A stretch of 64,000 nt of DNA from Pseudomonas mosselii (lineage in GTDB: Bacteria > Pseudomonadota > Gammaproteobacteria > Pseudomonadales > Pseudomonadaceae). A model generated the notes under the pieces. That model had not been told where the DNA came from. It worked only from the letters and a program-made list of their open reading frames with translations, and ran no database searches. The position numbers were made by a program, and so were the translations under genes. The stretch spans positions 310,001 through 374,000 of the forward strand of contig NZ_VAUO01000002.1 in the NCBI RefSeq assembly GCF_005796105.1. Reading direction: 5' to 3'. Below are positions 1 through 8,424 of this stretch, piece by piece (positions within the stretch are counted from its first letter, which is position 1; every line of letters starts with the position of its first letter).

Positions 1-284
1 CGGATGAGCAGCTTGGGAGTGAAACGATCCTCGGCCACGCGCAGGTCGAACTTCTGAGCAATTCGATCCAGATAAACACTACGGATGCTGCGATTGTCGC
101 GCAGGCCGAGGTAGATGGCGTCGCTGAGGCTCAGGTCGATGCGCTGCGCGCTCAAGGAAAGGCTGGATGCGTCTGCGGAAAGGGCCCCAACACGCGGCGC
201 ACCGACAGACGCAAGCGCCACGGCCGTCAGTGCCGGTACAGCGCCCCCTATCACTAGGAGCAAGGCCAAGCAGCGTTTAATCAT
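1..284 (-). CDS. TolC-family outer-membrane efflux protein (N-terminal part, cut by window edge)
   Basis: The visible 94 or so residues begin with a signal peptide (MIKRCLALLLVIGG) and continue with a segment ending in LSLSDAIYLGLRDNRSIRS, which is typical of the first helix of the outer membrane efflux protein fold (TolC/OprM family). The ATG overlaps the stop of the upstream permease by 8 bases, so the two are translationally coupled. By family knowledge it would form the outer-membrane channel of a tripartite exporter with the two ABC genes upstream. A periplasmic adaptor (MacA/HlyD type) is not seen and may lie further left. The substrate is unknown. Confidence 0.72.
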   Translation of the reverse strand, partial: MIKRCLALLLVIGGAVPALTAVALASVGAPRVGALSADASSLSLSAQRIDLSLSDAIYLGLRDNRSIRSVYLDRIAQKFDLRVAEDRFTPKLLI

Positions 285-1491
285 CCCGCAGCGCCTGTAC
301 CGGTTGCAGACGAGCGGCCGACAGCGCTGGGCTCAAGCCGAAGAACAGCCCTGTAAGCACCGCGCCGCCGATGCCCAAAGGCAAAGACTGCGGCGCAAGG
401 CTGAATTCGGCCCAGCCCGACACCAGGTTGAACAACCAGGCCGCCGCCACGCCCAACAAGGCACCGACTGCGGCGCCAGCCCCCGCCAGCAGCACCGCTT
501 CAAGCAAAAATAGCCAGGCAATGTCCTGAGGACGTGCGCCCAGTGCAAGGCGCACGCCGATCTCTCGGCGGCGTTCGGCAACGTTCATCAGCATTACGTT
601 CATGACCCCCACACCGCCTACTAGCAAGGCGATGCCGCCCAGACCGGCCAAAAGCCAGGCGAACAACTGCGACTGCTGGGCGATGCCCGCGAGCAGTTGG
701 TAGGGAGCCTGGACCTCGATCGTGCGACCGGGGAAGCTACTCTGCAATTGCACCTTCAGGCGAGGAGCGAGAACCAGTGAGTCAGCACCGTCCACGACCC
801 GTGCCAGAACGGTACCGATCTGCGGCGAGCTGACCAACCGCCGTACGCTTTCGAGCGGAACCAGCAGGCTGTCGTCGATCGAGAGTGGCAACAGAGGATT
901 CTCTCCTACACTTTGCAGCGCACCGATCACTCGAAAAACGTAGCCTGCCACCTGGAGCTGTGCGCCAGGTGTAACCGGCATCCCCTCGGCAGCCAGATTG
1001 GCGGCAAGGCGCGCGCCCAACACAGCGTGTGTGCTTCGGCTATCGTAGTGGCTGATGAAACGCCCCTCTGCGATCCTCAGATCAAGCACCTCTGTCAGTT
1101 CCGGACCGACTCCAGCGAGCAACGCATCGCTTGTTCGTCCGTGCAAACTGATGCGCACCGATGTAAGGCTCAACGGGCTGACCGCGCGCAGCACCGACTC
1201 GGCTGCATGCACGGCACGGCTGTCGAAACGATCTGCGGTCAGTCCCGACAGATCGACGCCGGCAGGCAAATGCACATCGGCAACCAGCAGATCGCTGCCC
1301 ATGCCCTTGAACACCGCCATCGCCTGGCGCTGGGCGTTGTGCCCAATGTTCAACAGCGCGACCACCGCTGCGCAGCCAACGGCGATCCCAAGCAGCGCCA
1401 GCACTGCACGACGCCCCAGGCGTTGCAGGCTATCGAACGGTTCTGCGAGGCGCTGCGTCAGGGAGGGGCCGTAGACGAGTCTGCTAGGCAT
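277..1491 (-). CDS. MacB-like ABC transporter permease
   Basis: 404 aa. One N-terminal membrane segment (about residues 25-45, LALLGIAVGCAAVVALLNIG) is followed by a large periplasmic MacB_PCD-like domain. A C-terminal FtsX-type block of three membrane helices contains GGIALLVGGVGVMNVMLMNVAERRREIGVR-like sequence typical of MacB permeases. The start MPSRLVYG was chosen because it overlaps the ATPase stop by 8 bases; the frame stays open upstream but without sense. ATPase and permease are separate genes here, unlike classical MacB. It is a mechanotransmission-type exporter half acting with the TolC-like protein. The context suggests export of the small secreted protein or a peptide made upstream, which is inference. 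Confidence 0.85.
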   Translation of the reverse strand: MPSRLVYGPSLTQRLAEPFDSLQRLGRRAVLALLGIAVGCAAVVALLNIGHNAQRQAMAVFKGMGSDLLVADVHLPAGVDLSGLTADRFDSRAVHAAESVLRAVSPLSLTSVRISLHGRTSDALLAGVGPELTEVLDLRIAEGRFISHYDSRSTHAVLGARLAANLAAEGMPVTPGAQLQVAGYVFRVIGALQSVGENPLLPLSIDDSLLVPLESVRRLVSSPQIGTVLARVVDGADSLVLAPRLKVQLQSSFPGRTIEVQAPYQLLAGIAQQSQLFAWLLAGLGGIALLVGGVGVMNVMLMNVAERRREIGVRLALGARPQDIAWLFLLEAVLLAGAGAAVGALLGVAAAWLFNLVSGWAEFSLAPQSLPLGIGGAVLTGLFFGLSPALSAARLQPVQALRDD

Positions 1492-2185
1492 GCCTGAGTT
1501 CCCGAACGCCCCCTTCGCAAACCTGCAAGCAGCGTTGCAGGCGGCGGGCAATCCCTTGGTCATGAGTGACGATGACCAGCGTAACGCCCTGGTCACGGTT
1601 GAGGGCCAGCAGCAGCGCGAGGATGTCCTGCGCGGTCTGACTATCGAGGTTTCCGGTGGGCTCATCGGCAAGCAGCAGCTTCGGCTCGCCGACCAGAGCA
1701 CGGGCAATCGCTACCCGCTGGCGTTGCCCCCCAGAAAGCTCTGAAGGGCGATGATGCAGGCGCTCGCCCAGACCGACCCGCAGCAATTCCTGGCGCGCTG
1801 CCACACGGGCCGAAGAACGCGACACACCGCGGTACAAGAGCGGCAAGGCGACGTTATCGAGAGCATCCAGGCGCGGCAGTAAGTTGAAACTCTGGAAAAC
1901 GAAGCCGATGTGCTGGTTGCGCATCCTGGCGCGCATCTCGGCCGATGCCCGGGTCATGTCGCGACCGGCAAGGTAGAGTTGCCCGCTGGTGGGCTGATCG
2001 AGCAGGCCGATCAGGCTTAGCAAGGTGCTCTTGCCTGACCCCGAGGTCCCCACGATAGCGCAGCTCTGGCCTACCTCCACCGACAGCGAAACGTCGCGCA
2101 GCACAGGATGCCCGGCGCTGTCGGTGTCATAGGCGTGGCTCACGCCGTGCAGGCGAATCAACGCTGAGTTGGTTAAATCAGGCAT
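1484..2185 (-). CDS. MacB/LolD-type ABC transporter ATP-binding protein
   Basis: 233 aa from the ATG at 2185; a TTG at 2218 is an alternative start. Walker A is GTSGSGKST, the signature is [15 protein letters not shown], and Walker B is [12 protein letters not shown], followed by the H-loop in VIVTHD. This is the LolD/MacB/FtsE family, which powers type VII ABC exporters from the cytoplasmic side. It overlaps the permease gene by 8 bases. The sequence 5' of the ATG has no strong ribosome-binding site, so the exact start is uncertain. Confidence 0.87.
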   Translation of the reverse strand: MPDLTNSALIRLHGVSHAYDTDSAGHPVLRDVSLSVEVGQSCAIVGTSGSGKSTLLSLIGLLDQPTSGQLYLAGRDMTRASAEMRARMRNQHIGFVFQSFNLLPRLDALDNVALPLLYRGVSRSSARVAARQELLRVGLGERLHHRPSELSGGQRQRVAIARALVGEPKLLLADEPTGNLDSQTAQDILALLLALNRDQGVTLVIVTHDQGIARRLQRCLQVCEGGVRELRHA

Positions 2186-2257
2186 CCGCTGCCCACAATC
2201 CTTTGTCGGGCTGTCCAAGCGCGCCCCTCAAGGCGGAGGGCGCTTGGCTGAAGAGGT

Positions 2258-3028
2258 TCAGGCGTCTTTTGTCGCCGTCTTATCGCTACGCTCGAGCCGT
2301 TGCGCCAACACCAGGTCGAGCAGCGACTGCAATTGGTCCTTGCTGCTCGATTGCTGTTTTTCGGCGTAATCGATGAGCTTGTTCAAATCCTGCTCGTATT
2401 CATCAGGAAGCTGGGCTTCCAGGATCGGCGGCAGCGCTTTGTAGTAATCCAACACGCCCTGGATGGTCTCGGGCGACATGTGGCCGTCACGGTTGTATTC
2501 GTCCATCAGTTTCTGCGACACAGCTCTTGACCAGGCCTCTTCCTGAGCACCGGTCTCCAGGAGTGCTGCTCGCCGCTCGTTGGTGGTGAAGGCACCACTG
2601 TCGTCATACACAATCAACGACAGTTGTTCCATCGACAGACCCGTGAACGGATTGCTCCCCTTGTTGTTGAGGAACGAGGTCGCCTGCTGGGCCTGCTCGA
2701 GGCGTTGCGGGTTGTCCGAAGCAGGGATCTGCGCATCTCGGGCCGTTTTGGATTGCTCGAAGGCCGGGCTGTGAATTGCACGCGTCACCTGCTCGGCGAT
2801 AGCTTTCAGGCCACTGCGGTCGGTGCTGGCGTCGCGCTTTGCGGCGCGGGCTGCCGCGTCACTGAGCAACTGTGCCAGGGGCGAGATGTTGGCGCTATCG
2901 GCAGTACCAGCTGTCTTTGCCGACGCAGCAACGTTCTTGCTGACGAGCCCTTCGTCCTGTATCGCAGTACTCTGCGACACGCTGGTTGGCTTGGCCTGTG
3001 ACGCCGACAGGTTGTTGACAACATCCAT
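2258..3028 (-). CDS. Unrecognised 256-aa protein of the export cluster
   Basis: The ATG at 3028 is preceded by GGAGA at good spacing. There is no signal peptide or membrane segment. The N-terminal 100 residues are Ser/Ala/Lys-rich and look disordered (ASQAKPTSVSQSTAIQDEG). A central, better-ordered part has NPFTGLSMEQLSLIVYDD and FTTNERRAALLE, and the C-terminus is helical. The FTxNERRAA pattern is something I associate with hypothetical proteins in pseudomonads, without a known function. It lies between the small secreted protein and the ABC exporter on the same strand, so it may be an export accessory, chaperone or second cargo. I do not recognise a function. Confidence 0.7.
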   Translation of the reverse strand: MDVVNNLSASQAKPTSVSQSTAIQDEGLVSKNVAASAKTAGTADSANISPLAQLLSDAAARAAKRDASTDRSGLKAIAEQVTRAIHSPAFEQSKTARDAQIPASDNPQRLEQAQQATSFLNNKGSNPFTGLSMEQLSLIVYDDSGAFTTNERRAALLETGAQEEAWSRAVSQKLMDEYNRDGHMSPETIQGVLDYYKALPPILEAQLPDEYEQDLNKLIDYAEKQQSSSKDQLQSLLDLVLAQRLERSDKTATKDA

Positions 3029-3082
3029 GATCGTCTCCGTATCTCTCTTGGCAGCAGAAACGCTGCGTCTACTTAGGACCAA

Positions 3083-3109
3083 GTTGCCCCGCCCTAACGG
3101 CGGAGCAAC
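3083..3109 (-). terminator. GC-rich hairpin between secreted-protein gene and downstream cluster
   Basis: An 11-bp stem (GTTGCtCCGCC / GGCGGgGCAAC on the minus strand, one G-T pair) has a 5-nt loop and lies 12 nt after the stop of the secreted-protein gene. The T-run after it is weak (TTGGTCC), so it would be a leaky terminator/attenuator or an mRNA-stabilising hairpin rather than a strong stop. Confidence 0.55.
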
Positions 3110-3121
3110 CTATTCAACCAC

Positions 3122-3586
3122 TTACTTGATGGTGAACTCGACGTTCCACGAGTAGTTCGACAAGTTGGCCGAAGTGATGGTTGCATTACAGCTGGCACCG
3201 CCGCTGGCAGTGGCGTCCTTGGTCCATTTCGGGATGTAGGTGATGGTGCCGCCCAGGCCACCCGGCGCGATGGTTTTGACGAACGCGGTACGGAACACAC
3301 AGGTCTTGCCGCCGATCGCGTAGCGCACAAAAGCGTTGGTCAAATCCGGGCTCAGGGGACCGGTCACGACGAAGGTAAAGGCCTGATTCGGCGCGATCGA
3401 GTCCTTGGGCTTAGGCGTTGCGCTAGAGTTGGTCAGCGCTTCGTTATTGCCGATTACCGAGTACTTGGCATCGGCCGTACCCAGGTTCTTGACGGTGATT
3501 TGCACGGGCGGGCCTGCGTATGCTGCACCGGCAGCGAACAGGGAGGTGACGGCCAGGGCCGCGAAGATCCGTTTCTTCAATTGCAT
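3122..3586 (-). CDS. Small exported protein, probable disulfide beta-sandwich
   Basis: 154 aa. A clear Sec signal peptide (MQLKKRIFAALAVTSLFAAG, cleavage after AYA) leaves a mature protein of about 130 residues rich in Val, Thr and Asn. The composition suggests a beta-sandwich (PVQITVKNLGTADAKYSV). Two cysteines (GKTCVF and GASCNA) could form one disulfide. The start was chosen for the signal peptide and a GGAAA 9 nt upstream; in-frame upstream ATGs exist. It is the first gene of a block leading into the ABC exporter. I do not recognise a family: a secreted toxin, adhesin or matrix protein are all possible. Confidence 0.72.
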   Translation of the reverse strand: MQLKKRIFAALAVTSLFAAGAAYAGPPVQITVKNLGTADAKYSVIGNNEALTNSSATPKPKDSIAPNQAFTFVVTGPLSPDLTNAFVRYAIGGKTCVFRTAFVKTIAPGGLGGTITYIPKWTKDATASGGASCNATITSANLSNYSWNVEFTIK

Positions 3587-3788
3587 TGCATATTTTCCAT
3601 GTGTTGACATTTTCGTATGTCGCACGACGAACAGAAGTCCGTCTTGCCCGGCCTGCAGCGATACCGCAGCTGCATATCCTTTCCGGTCACTTTGCATCGG
3701 CACTTTCCGTGGATTAGCTCGACTTGCGCAAAGCCCAGCTAAATAAATCCTTCCAATTGAGATGGTTAGCGGCACTAGGGGTGAAAAC

Positions 3789-3814
3789 TTTAGCGCTAAA
3801 TGGCATTTTGCCAT
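3789..3814. promoter_or_regulatory. Two abutting perfect palindromes, possible operator
   Basis: TTTAGCGCTAAA (3789-3800) is directly followed, sharing one base, by ATGGCA-TTT-TGCCAT (3800-3814). Both arms are perfect. They lie about 200 nt upstream of the secreted-protein start, where a regulator could bind. The regulator is unknown. Confidence 0.4.
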
Positions 3815-3987
3815 GAGTACAGGACAGCAGCCCTGTTGGCTACGTGAAGTGGCCGGTCTCACCTACGCACGATAGAGGGCCATGGCATCGAGTACGGCGT
3901 CTTTGGCTGTGCGGGATTTTGGATCTATTCGGCGAGCGCGCCAAAAGAGCAGGGATAAAGTCTTTGAGTTTTTTTGACCCAGACACG

Positions 3988-4017
3988 AAAAAGCCCACCA
4001 TTAAAGGCGGGCTTTTC
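3988..4017 (-). terminator. Intrinsic terminator downstream of tRNA-Lys
   Basis: AAAAGCCCGCC / GGTGGGCTTTT stem on the minus strand with a 6-nt loop and T-rich flanks on both sides, so it may work in both directions. It is the first strong terminator after the tRNA. Confidence 0.75.
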
Positions 4018-4124
4018 GATATAAGCATCACGTTGAAGCGAGCTTAAGATTCGCTTCATACAGCTGCGAGACTAGAAACTGGCTAAAAGCCTCCTTCCTA
4101 GTACATCACGAACCGCTGTGAAAA

Positions 4125-4200
4125 TGGTGGGTCGTGTAGGATTCGAACCTACGACCAATTGGTTAAAAGCCAACTGCTCTACCAACTGAGCTAACGACCC
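4125..4200 (-). tRNA. tRNA-Lys (anticodon TTT)
   Basis: 76 nt. The acceptor stem GGGTCGT pairs with ACGACCC, the discriminator is A and CCA is encoded. The D-arm is AGCTCAGTTGGTAGAGC, the anticodon loop CTTTTAA carries TTT, and the T-arm has GTTCGAATC. It decodes AAA/AAG. Confidence 0.98.
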
Positions 4201-4214
4201 GTTGGATGGCGCGT

Positions 4215-4242
4215 ATATTACTGATTTCTCAGAGGAAATCAA
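4215..4242 (-). promoter_or_regulatory. Sigma-70 promoter of tRNA-Lys
   Basis: Minus strand: TTGATT (4237-4242), 16-nt spacer, TAATAT (4215-4220), placing the transcription start about 8 nt before the mature 5' end. Confidence 0.6.
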
Positions 4243-4260
4243 CACCCCATCAGAATTTTT

Positions 4261-4935
4261 TCAGGCGTAGCGGGTGGGGTCCGCGACCCCGGCCGCCTTG
4301 AAGCCTTCGGCGCGCAGGCGGCAGCTGTCGCACTTGCCGCAGGCGCGGCCGTCATCGTCGGCCTGGTAGCACGAGACCGTCAGGCTGTAGTCCACGCCAC
4401 GGGCCACACCGGCCTGGACGATCTGCGCCTTGCTCAGGTTTTGCAGCGGCGCCTGGATACGGAAGCCCTGCCCCTCCACACCCGCCTTGGTGGCCAGGTT
4501 GGCCATGCGCTCGAAGGCCTCGACGAACTCGGGACGGCAGTCCGGGTAGCCGGAATAGTCGACCGCGTTCACGCCGATGAAGATATCGCGGGCCTGGAGC
4601 ACCTCGGCCCAACCCAGGGCCAGGGACAGGAACACGGTGTTGCGCGCCGGCACATAAGTGACCGGGATACCTTCACCCGGGGTTTCCGGCACATCGATGC
4701 TGGTGTCGGTCAGCGCCGAACCACCGATACCGTCCAGGTTCAGGCCGATCACCTTATGCTCCACCACACCCAGATCCCGGGCCACACGGGCTGCGGCGTC
4801 AAGCTCGGCGCGGTGGCGCTGGCCGTAGTCGAAACTCATGGTGTAGCAGGTGTAGCCCTCGGCCTTGGCCATGGCCACTACGGTGGCCGAATCCAGTCCA
4901 CCAGACAGCAGAATTACCGCACGTTTGTCAGTCAT
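4261..4935 (-). CDS. queC: 7-cyano-7-deazaguanine synthase QueC
   Basis: 224 aa, the usual length. It converts 7-carboxy-7-deazaguanine to preQ0 with ATP and ammonia in the queuosine pathway. The PP-loop [10 protein letters not shown] is at residues 9-18. The zinc site is the C-terminal cysteine cluster [17 protein letters not shown]. It lies 12 nt after queE, the preceding enzyme in the pathway, in the same operon. Confidence 0.97.
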   Translation of the reverse strand: MTDKRAVILLSGGLDSATVVAMAKAEGYTCYTMSFDYGQRHRAELDAAARVARDLGVVEHKVIGLNLDGIGGSALTDTSIDVPETPGEGIPVTYVPARNTVFLSLALGWAEVLQARDIFIGVNAVDYSGYPDCRPEFVEAFERMANLATKAGVEGQGFRIQAPLQNLSKAQIVQAGVARGVDYSLTVSCYQADDDGRACGKCDSCRLRAEGFKAAGVADPTRYA

Positions 4936-4947
4936 GTGTTTTCCTCA

Positions 4948-5595
4948 TCAGCGTCCAGGTTCGTCGTTCCACAGCAGCTTGTGCAACTGCAACTGGAACC
5001 GCACAGGCAGATTGTCGGCAACGATCCAGTCGGCCAGGTCGGATGCGCTCACCTGATGGTGGCTGGGCGAGAACAACACCTCGCCAGCGCGCTCGGACAG
5101 GTTGTACTGGATCAGCTTGGAAACCGCCCAGTCATAGTCTTCGCGCGAACAAATGACGAACTTGACCTGGTCGTTGCGCGTCAGCAGCTCGATATTTTCG
5201 TAGCGGTTGCGGTGCGACTCTTGCGAGCCTGGGGTCTTGAGATCCACCACGCGACTGACCCGCGTATCGGTGCCGGCGATATCCAGTGCACCGCTGGTTT
5301 CCAGCGATACTTCGTAACCGGCATCGCACAGGCGCTTGAGCAGCGGCAAGGCGTTGGGCTGTGCCAAGGGTTCGCCGCCAGTCACGCAGACATAGCGCGG
5401 CTTGAAACCAGCCACCTGCTCCAGGATCGAATCGAGGGTGCGCAGGGTGCCACCGGTGAAGGCGTAGGCACTGTCGCAGTACTGACAGCGCAGAGGGCAA
5501 CCGGTCAGGCGCACGAATACCGTGGGCAGCCCAGCCGTTCGTGTTTCACCCTGCAACGAGTAAAAGACTTCGGTGATGCGTAATGTGTCTTGCAT
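4948..5595 (-). CDS. queE: 7-carboxy-7-deazaguanine synthase QueE (radical SAM)
   Basis: 215 aa from the ATG at 5595; a GTG three codons upstream is also possible and neither has a good ribosome-binding site. The radical-SAM cluster motif CPLRCQYC (CxxxCxxC) lies near residue 35, and VTGGEPL is the typical GGEP motif. It rearranges carboxy-tetrahydropterin to 7-carboxy-7-deazaguanine. First gene of the queE-queC pair. Confidence 0.96.
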   Translation of the reverse strand: MQDTLRITEVFYSLQGETRTAGLPTVFVRLTGCPLRCQYCDSAYAFTGGTLRTLDSILEQVAGFKPRYVCVTGGEPLAQPNALPLLKRLCDAGYEVSLETSGALDIAGTDTRVSRVVDLKTPGSQESHRNRYENIELLTRNDQVKFVICSREDYDWAVSKLIQYNLSERAGEVLFSPSHHQVSASDLADWIVADNLPVRFQLQLHKLLWNDEPGR

Positions 5596-5712
5596 GGTCG
5601 CCACGGGCGTGACAGCTAAACAGGCTGTCCGCCTCCGTCAGGCACTGTAGCGGACTCGACATGGCGTTATCCGCAGCAGCGTGTTTACGAAAAAAGGGCA
5701 GAGATTCTAACG

Positions 5713-5738
5713 AAAAAACCCGCGACAAGTGCGGGTTT
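5713..5738 (-). terminator. Intrinsic terminator after cpoB
   Basis: Minus strand AAACCCGC / GCGGGTTT stem followed by a run of six T, about 20 nt after the cpoB stop. It closes the tol-pal operon before queE. Confidence 0.85.
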
Positions 5739-5755
5739 CTTCATGAAGGTGCAGT

Positions 5756-6565
5756 TCAGAGCTTTTGCAGGTCGCGCTGGGCCAGTTGCGCGGCGGAAGT
5801 GCCGGGATACTGGGTAACGACTTGCTGCAAGATGCCCTTGACCTTGTCGGTGTGGCCAAGGCGACGCTCGACGTCGGCCAGCTTGTACAGCGAATCCGGC
5901 ACCTTGCTGTGCTGCGGGTATAACTGGCTGACCTTGGCGAAAGCCTGGCCGGCGCCTTGCAGGTCGCCCTTGGCCAAGTTCACCTCGCCAAGCCAGTACT
6001 GGGCATTGCCGGCATACTGGCTGTTGGGGTACTTGCGCAGGAAGGCATTGAACGCCTGGCTGGCTTTGTCGAAGTCTTTTTGCCTGATCAGGTCGAAAGC
6101 GGCGTCGTAATACAACTTTTCTTTCGCCGGATCGCCCGGCTCGCTATTGGCGGCCGGTGGCTGCGCGGCGTTGGCGCCGGCAGCGGCACCCGTGGCTGTG
6201 TTGTTCGCGCCACCGGTGGAAGAATTTTCAGGCGCTGCTGGTGCAGGTGTCCCGGTACCGATACGGCGATCCAGGTCCTGATAGCGCTCGAGGTTTTCCT
6301 GCTTCATGCGCGACACATCGTTCTGCAGCTCTTCGATGATGCCTTGCTGGCGGGAAATCTGGTCCTGCATCTGTTGCAGCTGCATGAACAGCTGGCCGTT
6401 TGCAGAAGCAGGGGCCGAAGCCCCTACTCCGGCAGAGGCGCCGCTCGTGCCATAACCCGCTGGTGGATAACCACCGGCGTTGTCATCTACTACGGGAACC
6501 GCAGCCCACGCTGAAAGCGGCAGGCTGAGTGCGAGGACGGTTACAGCACGACGGCACATACGCAT
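5756..6565 (-). CDS. cpoB: Cell division coordinator CpoB (YbgF)
   Basis: 269 aa. A Sec signal peptide (LALSLPLSAWAAVPVVDD) is followed by a trimerising coiled coil (LQQMQDQISRQQGIIEELQND, about residues 60-100). Next is a Pro/Ala/Gly-rich linker and C-terminal TPR repeats (FNAFLRKYPNSQYAGNAQYWLGEV and following). It is periplasmic, binds TolA, and couples outer-membrane constriction to peptidoglycan synthesis. Last gene of the Tol-Pal operon, 6 nt after pal. Confidence 0.95.
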   Translation of the reverse strand: MRMCRRAVTVLALSLPLSAWAAVPVVDDNAGGYPPAGYGTSGASAGVGASAPASANGQLFMQLQQMQDQISRQQGIIEELQNDVSRMKQENLERYQDLDRRIGTGTPAPAAPENSSTGGANNTATGAAAGANAAQPPAANSEPGDPAKEKLYYDAAFDLIRQKDFDKASQAFNAFLRKYPNSQYAGNAQYWLGEVNLAKGDLQGAGQAFAKVSQLYPQHSKVPDSLYKLADVERRLGHTDKVKGILQQVVTQYPGTSAAQLAQRDLQKL

Positions 6566-6571
6566 GAGAAC

Positions 6572-7069
6572 TTACTTACGCAGTTCTACGCGACGGTTCT
6601 GAGCCCAGGACTGCTCGTCGTTGCCGGTAGCAACTGGACGCTCTTCGCCGTAGGAAACCAGTTCCAGCTGAGCAGGGGAAACGCCCTGCAGAACCAGGTA
6701 GCGTTGAACAGCCTTGGCACGACGCTCACCCAGAGCCATGTTGTACTCGCGGGTGCCGCGCTCGTCGGTGTTGCCTTCCAGGACAACACGGTTGCCGTTG
6801 GCTTTCAGGTCCTTGGCGTGAACGTCCAGGGCGCGCATGGCTTCTGGCTTCAGATCCGAGCTGTCGTATTCGAAGTAGAAGGTGGTGATTGCGCGCAGGG
6901 CGGCTTCTTCGCTCAGGGAGCCGTCGACAGCGCCAGTGTTGGCACCGTAGCCAGCGTTCGGGTCAACAGCGCCTTCACCAGCGTTGTCACCGCCTTTCGA
7001 GGAGCAACCTACAGCTACGGCCATGGCCAGAGCCAGCGCAGCGAATTTACCAAACTTCAGCATTTCCAT
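6572..7069 (-). CDS. pal: Peptidoglycan-associated lipoprotein Pal (OprL)
   Basis: 165 aa. The lipoprotein signal ends in the lipobox AVGC with Cys about residue 22. The OmpA-like domain carries [19 protein letters not shown], the peptidoglycan (diaminopimelate) binding motif. It is anchored in the outer membrane and binds TolB. Located between tolB and cpoB as in all pseudomonads. Confidence 0.98.
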   Translation of the reverse strand: MEMLKFGKFAALALAMAVAVGCSSKGGDNAGEGAVDPNAGYGANTGAVDGSLSEEAALRAITTFYFEYDSSDLKPEAMRALDVHAKDLKANGNRVVLEGNTDERGTREYNMALGERRAKAVQRYLVLQGVSPAQLELVSYGEERPVATGNDEQSWAQNRRVELRK

Positions 7070-7122
7070 CGTGAAACTCCTAATGAAACCCCAGTGTGTT
7101 AAGCAAAAATGTTACGCCGCAA

Positions 7123-8424
7123 TCAGTTCAGGTAAGGGGACCAGGACGGTTCTCTGACTTCGCCTTGAGCGGTAGGAAGTGGGAGCCTCACACGGCCGTT
7201 AAGCGACACGAGCATCAAGACTCCCCGGCCCTGCTGGCGGGTGGCGTAGATTAGCATGGTGCCGTTTGGCGCAACAGTGGGAGACTCATCAAGACTGGTC
7301 TCGGAGAGAATCTTTACACTTCCGCGTTGCAAATCCTGAGCAGCCACCTTGAAGTTGGTGAACCCTTGTTGGCGATGGATCATCACCAGGGTCTTTTCAT
7401 CTGCCGACAGTTTCGGGTTGGCGTTGTAGTTGCCCACGAAAGTTACGCGCTCGGCGCCGCCACCACTGACCGACTGTTTATAGATCTGCGGTTTGCCACC
7501 ACGGTCGGAAGTGAAGTAGAGCGTGTTGCCATCCTTGCCCCAGAACGGCTCGGTATTGATACCGGGGCCGGCGGTGACACGGCTGATCTGGCGCGAGGCA
7601 ACGTTCATCACGTAGATGTCCGGGTTGCCGTCCTTCGACAGCACGAACGCCAGGCGAGAACCGTCTGGCGACCAGGCTGGCGCGCCGTTCAGGCCTTCGA
7701 AGTTGGTGATCTGCTCGCGGCGACCGGTATCGATGTGCTGGACGAAGATGCGCGGACGCTTCTGTTCGAACGACACATAGGCGATGCGCTTGCCATCCGG
7801 TGCGAAACGCGGCGAGAGGATCGGCTCGCGCGATTGCAGCAGGGTCACCGCGCGGGCGCCGTCGTAGTCCGAACGCTGCAGGGTGTAGCGGGTGTTGGTG
7901 GCCGAGAAACGCTCAGCGGTCACGTACAGCATGCGCGTGGAGAACGCACCCTTGATACCGGTGAGCTTCTCGAACGACTGGTCGGCGATGTAGTGGGACA
8001 TGTCGCGCAATTGGTCGACGCCACCGGCCACGCTGCCGGTCAGCACTTGCTGCTCGGTGGCGACGTTGAACAGCGCGTAGCTCACCTGCAGGCGACCGCC
8101 AGCCGGCACGATGCTACCGACCATCACGTACTGGGCGCCCAGGGCTTTCCAGTCACGGAAGATCACTTCGCTGGCCTGGCTCGGCAGGCTGATCATGTTC
8201 TGCCGGGGGATCGGCGCGTAGTAACCGGAATTGCGCAGGTCATTGCCGATGATGTCGGCCATGTCTTCCGGCAGCACGCTGCCACCCTGCACAGCGAACG
8301 GCACTACCGCGATGGGCGTGGCCCGGTCGCTGCCGCTGGTGACCAGGATGTTCTTTTCTTCCGCCATGGCCATGCCTGCCACGCAGCAGAGCAAGACCAG
8401 GAGTCCTCTCAGACGTTTAATCAC
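7123..8424 (-). CDS. tolB: Tol-Pal system beta-propeller protein TolB
   Basis: 433 aa. The signal peptide ([15 protein letters not shown]) is followed by an N-terminal alpha/beta domain and a six-bladed propeller with repeated [16 protein letters not shown] motifs. It is periplasmic, shuttling between Pal and TolA. The start overlaps the tolA stop by 4 bases (ATGA), so it is translationally coupled. Confidence 0.98.
   Translation of the reverse strand: MIKRLRGLLVLLCCVAGMAMAEEKNILVTSGSDRATPIAVVPFAVQGGSVLPEDMADIIGNDLRNSGYYAPIPRQNMISLPSQASEVIFRDWKALGAQYVMVGSIVPAGGRLQVSYALFNVATEQQVLTGSVAGGVDQLRDMSHYIADQSFEKLTGIKGAFSTRMLYVTAERFSATNTRYTLQRSDYDGARAVTLLQSREPILSPRFAPDGKRIAYVSFEQKRPRIFVQHIDTGRREQITNFEGLNGAPAWSPDGSRLAFVLSKDGNPDIYVMNVASRQISRVTAGPGINTEPFWGKDGNTLYFTSDRGGKPQIYKQSVSGGGAERVTFVGNYNANPKLSADEKTLVMIHRQQGFTNFKVAAQDLQRGSVKILSETSLDESPTVAPNGTMLIYATRQQGRGVLMLVSLNGRVRLPLPTAQGEVREPSWSPYLN

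Larger units (their letters stand above)
3587..4124. other. Gene-free region upstream of the secreted-protein gene
   Basis: About 540 bases with no credible coding frame. It holds the promoter and leader of the secreted-protein gene, two adjacent palindromes (3789-3814) and a bidirectional terminator (3988-4017) serving the tRNA-Lys gene. Part is AT-richer than its surroundings. Confidence 0.6.

Noticed and set aside
5596..5755. preQ1 riboswitch before queE
   Set aside because: No preQ1-type pseudoknot or conserved stretch seen; the only structure is the terminator after cpoB.
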